Below, in pieces: positions 1 to 12,200 of a stretch of 64,000 nt of DNA (the first letter of the stretch is position 1; every line of letters begins with the position of its first letter). Source of the DNA: Nemopilema nomurai (lineage: Eukaryota; Cnidaria; Scyphozoa; Rhizostomeae; Rhizostomatidae); NCBI GenBank assembly GCA_003864495.1, contig ML133401.1:5199189-5263188 (forward strand). The letters are read 5' to 3'. A program made the position numbers and the translations under genes. The notes under the pieces are model-generated. The model worked only from the letters and a program-made list of their open reading frames with translations. It ran no database searches and was not told where the DNA came from.

Positions 1-70
1 TCAAGTGCTTTTGCAAATAAGGATGCAAATTTGAGGTTCCGCAAAACGATTCCCGATCTATTGGACTAAC

Positions 71-241
71 CTGGGCATGGTTTGGATTGGCATGACTTGG
101 ATTCTCTTGCGGGTCCTGAGCAAGGACGTCCGCCATTACTTGGTGCGGGGTTGGTGCATGATCGTGTTCGGTACTGTTGGCCTGGCCCACACTTGGCACT
201 GCAGCTACCCCAAGATGACCAGGTTGAGAAACCACCATTTA
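71..241 (-). CDS. TSR exon T15 (tandem array, last visible)
   Basis: A 171-bp phase 1-1 exon of the Tyr subtype, ending CQSKPCPG with an intact GTTAGT donor. The gene therefore continues beyond the left edge, probably with more array units: bases 1-60 already repeat the donor-side intron of the array. Confidence 0.88.
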
Positions 242-3200
242 CTATAAGGAAAAGTTTGAAGGGGATTTTTGATAACGGTTTGTAAAATTTTAACAAAACG
301 GGATATTGATTATAAGTTCAATTTAGGCGAAAGTCTTTAAAAAGCGTCAAGTTGCTTGAATCTGTAAGGTCATAAAACACAGAAAGCCAAACATGCTTTC
401 TATACATTTTTAAATTTCAAGATTGCTCTAAACCCTTACTTTGGAAATTGTCTCTCTTGACAACAAAAGAAAAATACAACATTTCATATTTTCAAGTGCT
501 TTTGCAAATAAGGATGCAAATTTGAGGTTCCGCAAAACGATTCCCGATCTATTGGACTAACCTGGGCATGGTTTGGATTGGCATGACTTGGATTCCCTTG
601 CGGGTCCTGAGCAAGGACGTCCGCCATTACTTGGTGCGGGGTTGGTGCATGATCGTGTTCGGTACTGTTGGCCTGGCCCACACTTGGCACTGCAGCTACC
701 CCAAGATGACCAGGTTGAGAAACCACCATTTACTATAAGGGAAAGTTTGAAGGGGATTTTTGATAACGGTTTGTAAAATTTTAAGAAAACGGGATATTGA
801 TTATAAGTTCAATTTAGGGGAAAGTCTTAAAAAACCTTCAAGTTGCTTGAATCTGTAAGGTCATAAAACACAGAAAGCCAAACATGCTTTCTATACATTA
901 TGAAATTACAATATTGCTCAAAACCCTTATTTTCGAAAATGTCTCTCTAGTCAACAAAAGAAAATTACAACATTTCATATTTTCAAGTGCTTTTGCAAAT
1001 AAGGATGCAAATTTGAGGTTCCGCAAAACGATTCCCGATCTATTGGACTAACCTGGGCATGGTTTGGATTGGCATGACTTGGATTCCCTTGCGGGTCCTG
1101 AGCAAGGACGTCCGCCATTACTTGGTGCGGGGTTGGTGCATGATCGTGTTCGGTACTGTTGGCCTGGCCCACACTTGGCACTGCAGCTACCCCAAGATGA
1201 CCAGGTTGAGAAACCACCATTTACTATAAAGGAAAGTTTGAAGGGGATTTTTGATAACAGTTCGTAAAATTTTAACAAAACGGGGTATTGATTATAAGTT
1301 CAATTTAGGGGAAAGTCTTAAAAAACCTTCAAGTTGCTTGAATCTGTAAGGACATAAAACACAGAAAGCCAAACATGCTTTCTATACATTATGAAATTAC
1401 AATATTGCTCAAAACCCTTATTTTCGAAAATGTCTCTCTAGTCAACAAAAGAAAAATACAACATTTAAAATTTTCTAGTGCTTTTGCAAATAAAGATGCA
1501 AATTTGAGGTTCCGCAAAAACGATTCCCGATCTATTGGACTAACCTGGGCATGGTTTGGATTGGCATGACTTGGATTCCCTTGCGGGTCCTGAGCAAGGA
1601 CGTCCGCCATTACTTGGTGCGGGGTTGGTGCATGATCGTGTTCTGAACTGTTGGCCTGGCCCACACTTGGCACTGCAGCTACCCCAAGATGACCAGGTTG
1701 AGAAACCACCATTTACTATAAGGGAAAGTTTGAAGGGGATTTTTGATAACAGTTCGTAAAATTTTAACAAAACGGGGTATTGATTATAAGTTCAATTTAG
1801 GGGAAAGTCTTAAAAAACCTTCAAGTTGCTTGAATCTGTAAGGTCATAAAACACAGAAAGCCAAACATGCTTTCTATACATTATGAAATTACAATATTGC
1901 TCAAAACCCTTATTTTCGAAAATGTCTCTCTAGTCAACAAAAGAAAAATACAACATTTAAAATTTTCTAGTGCTTTTGCAAATAAAGATGCAAATTTGAG
2001 GTTCCGCAAAAACGATTCCCGATCTATTGGACTAACCTGGGCATGGTTTGGATTGGCATGACTTGGATTCCCTTGCGGGTCCTGAGCAAGGACGTCCGCC
2101 ATTACTTGGTGCGGGGTTGGTGCATGATCGTGTTCTGAACTGTTGGCCTGGCCCACACTTGGCACTGCAGCTACCCCAAGATGACCAAGTTGAGAAACCA
2201 CCATTTACTATAAGGAAAAAATTGAAGGGGATTTTTGATAACGGTTCGTAAAATTTTAACAAAACGGGATATTGATTATAAGTTCAATTTAGGCGAAAGA
2301 TGACCAGGTTGAGAAACCACCATTTACTATAAGGAAAGGTTTGAAGGGGATTTTTGATAACGGTTCGTAAAATTTTAACAAAACGGGATATTGATTATAA
2401 GTTCAATTTAGGCGAGAGTCTTTAAAAAGCGTCAAGTTGTATGAATCTATAAGGTCAAACAACACAGAAAGACACAAACGCTTTCTCTACATTTTTAAAT
2501 TTCAAGATTGCTCTAAACCCTTACTTTGGAAATTGTCTCTCTTGACAACAAAAGAAAAATACAACATTTCATATTTTCAAGTGCTTTTGCAAATAAAGAT
2601 GCAAATTTGAGGTTCCGCAAAACGATTCCCGATCTAATGGACTAACCTGGGCATGGTTTGGATTGGCATGGCTTGGATCCCCTTGCGGGTCCTGAGCATA
2701 GACGTCCGCCATTACTTGGTGCGGGGTTGGTGCATGATCGTGTTCTGAACTGTTGGCCTGGCCCACACTTGGCACTGCAACTTCCCCAAGATGACCAGGT
2801 TGAGAAACCACCATTTACTAAAATGAAAAGTATAAAGGAAGTCGTCATATAACAGTTGGTAAAGTTGGAGTAAAAGTGGATATTGATGATGGAGATATGA
2901 ATTGGTAACGTCTTAGCGAAGCTTCGAGTTGTTTGGGTGTGTAAGGTTACAATATACGACCTAGAAATCCAAAGATGATTGTTGTACATCAATAAAATTT
3001 CAAAAATAGTCAAGAACACTAAGTAGGGAATTTTTTTGTCAAGACAATGAAAAGAAAACGCAACCTTTTTTATTATCAAATACTGTTGCAAATAAAAATG
3101 TTACTTTTAGCCCTTTCGAAAACGATTCCTGATTTTTTAGACTCACCTGGGCATGGTCTAGTCTGGCATTGTTTAGATTCCCGCGTGGTACCTGAGCAAG

Positions 3201-6200
3201 GCGTTCCACCATTGCTGGGTGGGGGGTTGGTGCAGGATCGTGTCCTGTATTGTAGACCAGGGCCACATTTGGCACTGCAGCTGCCCCAAGATGACCAGGT
3301 TGAGAAGCCACCATTTACTATAGGCAATATTTAAAAGCAGTCGTCTAATTGCATCAAGTGAAAGTAAACTTTTATAGATTCACGGAAAAAAGGTGGTATG
3401 AAAACTGCCATTTTAATCCAGAAAAAGCAACTACCTGCAAAATGTGCTCACCAAAATTGCCTTGATCAAATATTCAACGCAGAAAGAGGTTAGAGAACAA
3501 GGGGAGGTCTCGTGGGTGACCTTCTTACCTGGGCATGGACGGGACTGGCATTGTTTGGACTCGCTTGTAGACCCTGTGCAAGAACGCCCGCCATGACTGG
3601 GGGAAGGGTTATTGCATGATCGTGTCCTGTATTGAAGACCAGGGCCGCATTTGGCACTGCAACTGCCCCAAGATGACCAATCCGAAAAGCCACCATCAAC
3701 TAAGGAAAATATTTCGGAAGAAATCATTTATTTTATTCCAGGTCTATTTAAGTAATGATAATCTAAAATGGCAAAACCTTTTCTGAAAAAAGTTTACATT
3801 ACGCGTCTTTTAAATCATTGTAGCCAAAAGAGATACATCATACTATGATGCAAAAGTCACTTTTCTGTGGCAAGATTATCTGTAGTTTATACCTGAACAG
3901 ATTATGTACAGGATTCCATTCCGATCTGCTTTGCAAAAATTATGCATAATTATGCGAAATTATGCATAAGAAAGTTAGTCAGCAAACGTCTGGGTGTTAA
4001 TGTTAGACAAAACTACATTGTCTCCGGTAACTCTCAATTTTTTTAAGTTCTGACATAAGCTTAGCCTTAAATTGCTAAATTATTTGAAGATACATTCTCT
4101 TTTTTCCAACTGTTTATTTGAGTTTGAAATTGGAGAATTTTTCGTGATTTCTCTATTACGGTGGGCGCCATTAGATATTGGATGCTTACTATGCCAAAGG
4201 AGGTAGTTTTGATTTTCGAAAGCTAAATTTTGTACTTTATTTGAGGGCACTGAACAATGAATATCGTTTTAATTAATTTCAGATTTAGTATCATTTTTAT
4301 CATTTGATTTGAGCAGCTAGAATGTGTTTTTGTGGGCTCTAGTATCATGGTTTATTCAAAGAATGTTGAAGTAGTACTATTTAGCTTTCCTTGAATAGCA
4401 TTCATATAGGAAAGGAATCTTTGAACTAAGAAATGATGAAGACATTTTCCTCTAATTAGGCATACTATGTCGTGTAGATAGCAACGTAGCCTTTCGCTAG
4501 TTCTTTTATGTACGACTATTGTCACTTGCGACATAATTAATAAGTTTATTCAAGTACATAATCATGTACTTATATTACTATTCGCCCTGGTTGATTACTT
4601 TGTTGTCAATTCTGGATTTTAAAATTGGTGCGCTCTGTACAACCGAAATTATCAGATAGAACTACGTCTAGTCAACTTCTTTATGTTGTTAAGCTGTCAT
4701 GCAACCACTTAGACAGAACAGTGGTACACTTGCTGATTTTTCTAGACAAAAATTTGCGTATGTAATTTCTGAAAATGAATGGTTGATTCGCCTGCATGGG
4801 TGCAAATCATACAATTTGACAGAATCCATAAAAAACGACTGGGAGCTGGAGGAAGTTTTTGCCTGTTAATGGCATATTTGAGAAAGGTTTATTACGAAGG
4901 TAATTGAAGACAATGTTTTGCTTTGAGTTGGTAACGAGGAAGGTTTTAGTCATAAAAATGCCTCCGGAGGGGGGTTACAACTTTTTCTTGACTCCGCAAC
5001 TAGATAGAATTAAATCGATATCCCCAAGGTAAATATTGAAAATCAGAGGCACCATGACAGAACCCTGAGGCACACACACAAGTTGAGCAAACAAGTAAGG
5101 TCTTGTTAGTTGGCAGCAATCGAAAGGTTGTCAGCATGAATATCTTTTTGAATGTACTATCGGTTGCATTTCAATGGATTCTTTTCAGTTGTTCAACTTG
5201 CCTGGGCATGGTTTAGACTGGCATTGCTTGGACTTCCTTGCGGGTCCTGAGCAAGGACGTCCGCCATTGCTGGGTGCGGGGTTGGTGCAAGATCGTGTTC
5301 TGAACTTCTGACCAGGACCACATTTGGCACTGCAGCTACCCCAAGATGACCAGGTTGAGAAACCACCATTAACTATAAGGAAGGGTTTGAAGGTAACACG
5401 TCGTTATGCCGCTGGGAAATGTATATATAAGATCCGAGATAAATTCAAGCTTATTTTATTACAGGATTTCAGCTTTATGAAAGTAGAATCCTCTACTCGT
5501 ATCATGTGAGAAGAAACAATTTGTATTCTTTGTAAGAGTTCCCTTATGGGGGAGGAGGCATGCTTAAGAGAGACCCTGTGACAGAAAGTCATTAATCTTC
5601 AAGTAAACACTGCAGAAATGTATCACATTTTATTGCTAGAAGATATTTGATGGACCTTGGTGAGTGTAGTCTGCTCTATAATCAGTACCATTACGCTCAG
5701 CAGAAATCGTTGCAATGGCAAAGTAAAGGTTTTAGCGTATTGAAGCCTGGAGCAACAATAACAGAATAGAAATGCTTTTGGGAACAGTGGGTGCTTGGAA
5801 ATCTGAGACCCTACCGGCTAGAATCATTAAAAACTTCTTCGCAATCTTTGAAAAAGACAATTTGCAAATCTCTAGATGTCGTACCCTGTGCCTATATGAC
5901 TGCCTTTGGATTGGTAGTCAATGCGGAGAAAGCTAATTTGATATTGATAACGAAGATAATTAAAGGCGATCGTGAAAAGACCTGCTAGGACAGAAACTCA
6001 CTTCGCAAAATCATCACTTTTGGTCGAGACTCAATTTTGAGAAGTAAGGTGTCTGGCTATTTATGTCTCATTCGAGAATTCCCCACTAAAGTTCAAAAAT
6101 AGCTTGTTGCATTTGGAGCCCGTACCTTAGCTCTTGATGTCTTCTTATCGTTATCTAAATCCGAATGTTTTACTCGTATTAAGGCTAAATCTGTTAGAAT

Positions 6201-9200
6201 TTTAATTCAAAATCACTATAGGAATGGGTATTTATCAAAACATTTGGATGTATTTTGCAACTGTCGTGCTGTTATAATTTACTGCAAAAGTAGGTTCCTA
6301 ACGACGATATTTGAATAAAAACTAGGCTCTTCCTTTCGCTAAAGAAGAAGCTTCTCGTTGCATACCACATTTTAATACTATCTCAGTTGAGGTGGGACAT
6401 CTTTTTTTGGCTTACTAAAATTTCTTGGCATTAGTAGCTTAATTTCGTTATGAGTATGTAGTCAGGCGTGATGTTCTGCATACAAGGCGTGGAATGTATA
6501 CCACTGAGCAACAATGCATTATGTATAAATCACAAGACCACTAGGGATCGTTCTAGCTAAAAGAAACCTTAGTGCTTTGACTTGTAAAAATGATATCCTG
6601 CCCTGGCATTCAGCGTAAAAGTCTGGGACGTGACTAAAAAGCTTTCAAGACTCAAGGTAAAAAGTATGATGAAACTGATCTGATATAGCATTGTAAAACG
6701 TGCTTTGGCGTGTGCAGCTTACCTGGGCATGGACGAGATTGGCATTGTTTCGACTCGCTTGTAGGCCCTGTGCAAGAGCTCCCGCCATGACTGGGGGAAG
6801 GGTTATTGCATGATCGTGTCCTGTATTGAAGACCAGGGCCGCATTTGGCACTGCAGCTGCCCCAAGATGACCAGGTCGAGAAACCACCATCAACTACACA
6901 AGTGTACAGAAATACTCTAGTTATTCTTTGGGTATTTAATAAGATGCGCCTAACTTGATGTCTCTTCCAAATGTCCAGTTGTCCCGATATATCCAGGACA
7001 TCAATATCACATTTAAAAGGTGTAACAGTTTTCACAAAATACAGTCATGCCACCAATACCGGTGGGTTGGCAGTTTTCAGATCTTTTTAGTCCTAAAACT
7101 GTATATTTTCACCTTGTGTTGTGGTGCAGATGGCGGAAGGGCAGAAAGCTTCGAATTAAAGTGTGGTTATATAAATGCCAATATGAAGCCAGGTTAAAAT
7201 GATTATCGCTTTCGTTTGACTTTTCAGGGCAGGGTTGAGCGATGTCTTCTCTCAATCATTTTAATCTCAATAACAAATTTAAGGCTGAACTGTGGAAGCT
7301 GTTTTTCAAGGCAACAAAAAGGAACAGATCCACAAATTGTTTAATATGCTTTTGCGAACAAAAATGAAACTTTGAGGCTTGGTGAAAACTTTTCCCCATT
7401 TACTACTGTAAACGCTCTATTAAGCTACTGGGGGCTTATTTCATTTTCGAGGTTCAAGAGGGGCTTATTGGAGAGGTGGCTTGTTTGAGAAAAAACAAGA
7501 TCAAGGATGCAAAATGAATTTGACTTTCCTATAATTTTCAAGTTTATATCTAAAAATGAAAATATATCATAGAATTCAATAATAGTTTAAGTCTCAGCTT
7601 ACGATGATTACGATATTACGATATCAGCCAATATTACGATAAAATGCATCATGAGCTATAACTTAATCATTGCACTTCACTCTGTAGTCTTTCTTGTATG
7701 GAAATGCGATGGGGCAGCTTAATAAAAAGGGAGGTTACTTTAAAACTTTTGTTTGAAAGGGGGTTTATCAGAGAGGGGGATTTAATAGAGCTTTTACGGT
7801 ATAGGACTTGCCTGGGCATGGTTTCGACTGGCATTGCTTGGATTCTCTAGTGGATCCTGAGCATGGATGTCCGCCATTACTTGGTGGGGGGTTGGTGCAT
7901 GATCGTGTTCTGAACTGTTGGCCTGGCCCACATTTGGCACTGCAGCTGCCCCAAGACGACCAGGTAGAGAAACCACCATTAACTATATGCAAAATTTAAA
8001 AAGTAAATGTATTAATTTATTTAGAAATTCAAAAGCAAAACTACTTAAAAATAAAATACGTTTATATGAAAATTGTAGTTAACCCTCCTGAAGTGACAGC
8101 ATGTTTGTGGTATGTAAAAGATGGTCATTGGCTGCATGAAAGCAAATAGAGATCTAAACTGTGACGTCACCAAAAATCTATTTTTAGAATTTCTAAATTT
8201 GAACCACATAACATAAAAGATCATCCCGAAATTCTTCAAATTATACAAAATTGGCTTGATATGTCTAAAACCAGTTGACATACGGTCAATGAAAGATTTG
8301 AAGCCTACCAATATTTCACTGTTATTTTGGTTCTGTTCGTTAAGTTGTAAACAGAGACTAAAATACAGAGGTTTGATGCGAAAAAAGCCAATGCAAATGT
8401 GGCCACATTTCCGCCAAGTTGCAATACAATTGACTAATATTGACTATTGAGCGGTATTTCGACTAATATAGACTATTTAGCTTTTAGGCTATGGGATCCA
8501 AAATGAAAATCCCTACAATAGATCTTTGTGACATCATCTTTTTAAAACTCTATTGTCTTATTAACCTAGAGAAGAAAACTTCATGAATACAGGATGGCCT
8601 TTCCAATAATGCTTTACTATTTTAATTCTTACCCAAGAAGTAATTGCAGAGGCAAGAAGAAAAAGCTGACAATTTCAGAAGTAACTTGCCTGGGCATGGA
8701 CGAGACTGGCATTGTTTGGATTCGCTTGTAGGCCCTGTGCAAGAACGCCCGCCATGACTGGGGGAAGGGTTATTGCATGATCGTGTCCTGTATTGAAGAC
8801 CAGGGCCGCATTTGGCACTGCAGCTGCCCCAAGATGACCAAACCGAAAAGCCACCATCAACTAAGGAAACGTGTAACTATTTAAACATTGCAATCAAGCG
8901 TTGAAATTGTTAAGGAAAAGGGTGTCGATAGATGTTGTTTTGGTGCATCCAGATGATATCACGATGAAAATTTATAACAAGTTTATATAAAGTGCGAGTT
9001 ACTGGCATTGATGTAGGAACCGGGAGACCAGGGGAACCATGCCCCCTCTGCCTTTTAGCAAGCCACCTAAAAGTGTCTCCACTAGAGCCAAAAGGACCAC
9101 TTTCAAGTACAAAATGGTACTGATCATATGCCCCATTTTGAACATAGCACCAACATTCTAGATGCTTCCCACGTTCCTGGCTACTGTTATTTGACCAATG

Positions 9201-12200
9201 TTGACAAATTGTCAGCTTCCAAATCTTTTCAGCTTCACTTACCTGGGCATGGTTTAGACTGGCATTGTTTAGATTCCCGCGTGGTACCTGAGCAAGGCGT
9301 TCCACCATTGCTGGGTGGGGGGTTGGTGCAGGATCGTGTCCTGTATTGTAGACCAGGGCCGCATTTTGCACTGCAGCTGCCCCAAGATGACCAGGTTGAG
9401 AAGCCACCATTTACTATAGGCAATATTTAAAAGCAGTCGTCTAATTGCGTCAAGTGAAAGTAAACTTTTATAGATTCACAGCAAACAGGTGGTAAGAAAA
9501 GTGCCATTTTGATCCAGAAAATGCAATTACCTGTAAAATGTGCTCACCAAAAATGCCTTGATCAAATATTCAACGCAGAACGAGATTAGAGGACAAGGTG
9601 AGGTCTCATGGTTGACTTGAGGCAAGGAAAAACTGGCAATATAAAGTTCACTTACCTGGGCATGGACGGGACTGGCATTGTTTGGACTCGCTTGTAGGCC
9701 CTGTGCAAGAACGCCCGCCATGACTGGGGGAAGGGTTGGTGCATGATCGTGTCCTGTATTGAAGACCAGGGCCGCATTTGGCACTGCAGCTGCCCCAAGA
9801 TGACCAATCCGAAAAGCCACCATCAACTACGAAACACAATTGACGAAGGGTCATGCAACTATTTCTAGAAACATTTGATGAATTCCTTCAATGTCAATGG
9901 CCTTCGAAAAGATACGTTTATCTTGAAATTGTAAGTGGCAGCTTATAAACACGACTGTAGATTCGCCCTTTACACTTTGGCCCTTTATGCTATAATTAGG
10001 TGCCATATCAAAGGCCATAAATTTGCTCTACAACAGTGCATGGTACTGCTTCAAATTCAGAGGGAAAATTGTTTGGCTGTGCCGCCTGAAGAAATTAATT
10101 CTATTGATGAGCAGATTATCCCATTTAAAGGGAAAATATTGCAGGTATCTCCCAAAGAAACCCAAGATGGCCAAAATGGCTTCTGCTATGATTTTGAGGC
10201 AGAAATTGCCCTAGACCCTCAACAAGTGGACAGAATCAATCCAGTTGACCTAATTGGAAAAAAGAGCTGGAGATGTAGTTTTGAGAATGTGCTGTAATTT
10301 GCCAAAGAGCCAGAACTACAAGGTAAATTTTGATAACTATTTCACATTTCCAGAGCTTCTGAGTAAACTGAAACAATGGGGCATCTGTGCTGTTGTTGCC
10401 AAGATCGTCTAAGAGGATGCTCTGAGGTGATGAAAAGTGAAAAGGAGCTGAAGAAGGAGGGAGAAGATCATTCTTTGGGGCAGTAGATTCGAATACTGGC
10501 ACTACTGTCGTCCGCTGGTATGTTAAGAAGCTCATTCAGCTAGCATCAAATTATGCTTACACCCACCCAAATGATGTGGCTCGGAGATGGTCTAAGAAGG
10601 AAAGCAAGAATGTTGAGGTACCAAGGCCACAGATTGTTGTGACATTCAATGCAGGAACGGAAGGTGTTGACCTGTTTGACATGTTTCAAGCTCTTTACCG
10701 TCTCCATCACAAATGCAGGAAAGGATATATTTGCGTTTCTTTTTTTTTATTCTGGACATAGCTGTCGTAAATGCATGGTGTTGTACATTGCAAATTGCGA
10801 AGCAGCTTGATCTTCTGCAATTTACATGCTTAGTTTCGCACTCACTTGCAGAGGCCACGATGCAGAGAAAGAAAGAGGGAGGGGGGGCAAGCATTGAGGC
10901 ATCATCTGAACCAAAAATAAGCTGCTACGCAAAGCACCTGACATGACATCACAGGCAGATGTCCTAACTGATTGTGTCAACCGTTGGCCTGTTTCAAGGC
11001 CAAATCCTCCTTGCTCTTTTCACTGTGGGGAAAAAACCCGCATGGGCTGTGAAAAGTGCAAAAAGGGCTGTGCTTGATGGAGAAGACGAACTGTTTGAAA
11101 GACTACCATAAAGAGATTATGATTGAAGTGTTTGGCGTGAATTGTAGTTATAAAAGAACTTTGTTTATGTGATTTATATGCAGTTTAAAATGAGTTATTT
11201 TATTGATTCAAAAAACTATCGTTCCTTGGATAGCTGGAAGGGCCGTATGGCCCAGCCCCCAGTTATGCCCCATAACATGTTTTTTTCAGAACATCATTCA
11301 GAAGGTCCACTTCTCCTGGTTTTTTGCCTTAAAAACATCGTTCTTGTTTATTTAGTTCAATTAAACTTTTATTCTGCCTTGAAAGTTGAAAGGGTTATGT
11401 TTATTGCTCCAGCTAGCTTTACGTAATACTTACAGTTCAAATGACATGATTCCGTTTTTGAGACTCACAAATAACATAGTATTTGAGGCACCCAATTGAA
11501 AATTAGACTTAATTGCAATGACAAATGCAGGAGAAATCCTCCTGCTTGTTTCAATCTCCCCACCATGTTGAATGAAGCATGCTTTGAGCATTTAGTAGTT
11601 TAGCCCATACCTGGACAGGGGGCTGTTCCACAGTCCGCCGATTCCGTATCGTTTCCGAGTCGTGAACAATCATTTCCACTGCCTTGCGGTTCCGGGTTAT
11701 CGCATGCTCGCGTTCGAACCATCTTTCCTCCTCCGCATTCTTCTGAACAACCAGACCATTGGCTCCATTCGTTATAGCCTCCATTGACATCTGCAATCGA
11801 AATTGAGGGTTGGGAGGGTGAATGCTGCTTTATGCAACACCCAATTAAAGAGCACAGCAGCCCCTTGGAAAAGTGGGTTAAGTGTCCAGTGGCGGACAGG
11901 CTCAGAATTTTTAACCGGCCATGAAGAACTGAGAGGGGCCCAGGTGGGTTGTGGTCTAAAAATTGGGACGTGGTCAAGTAAAAACTTCATCAAAATCGGT
12001 TAATTTCTAAGCAACATAGCATATGTGCCTGGAATAGCAAAGTTGAGCTGTTGATTACAAATGGGAGCGGAGTATAATTGAAATTTAACATTAAATAATG
12101 AAATTCGGTCTGATTTAGATTTTAGTAATTTTGCGCAAGATACCTTCTTGTAGAAAACAAAGATAAAATAAGAAGAAAACTAACCTCAGATTCTTATAGG

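Larger units (their letters stand above)
1..2832. repeat. Tandem array of TSR exon plus intron, 491-492 bp period
   Basis: Exon starts at 71, 562, 1053, 1545 and 2037 are 491, 491, 492 and 492 bp apart. The roughly 320-bp introns are as well conserved as the exons. One unit (2297-2326 and flank) is truncated and the 2647 unit is diverged. Intron identity shows recent unequal crossing-over or gene conversion rather than selection on the protein alone. Confidence 0.9.
5373..9242. other. TSR-gene introns between T7 and T3
   Basis: The spaces 5373-6722, 6894-7811, 7983-8689 and 8861-9242 contain only AT-rich intron sequence. The predicted ORFs there are short and resemble nothing I recognise. 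Confidence 0.6.

Noticed and set aside
82..2251. Repeated plus-strand ORFs of about 67 codons across each TSR exon (MDWHDLDSL...).
   Set aside because: They are antisense shadows of the TSR exons: the minus frame has splice sites and a conserved cysteine pattern, while the plus frame recurs only because the DNA is duplicated.
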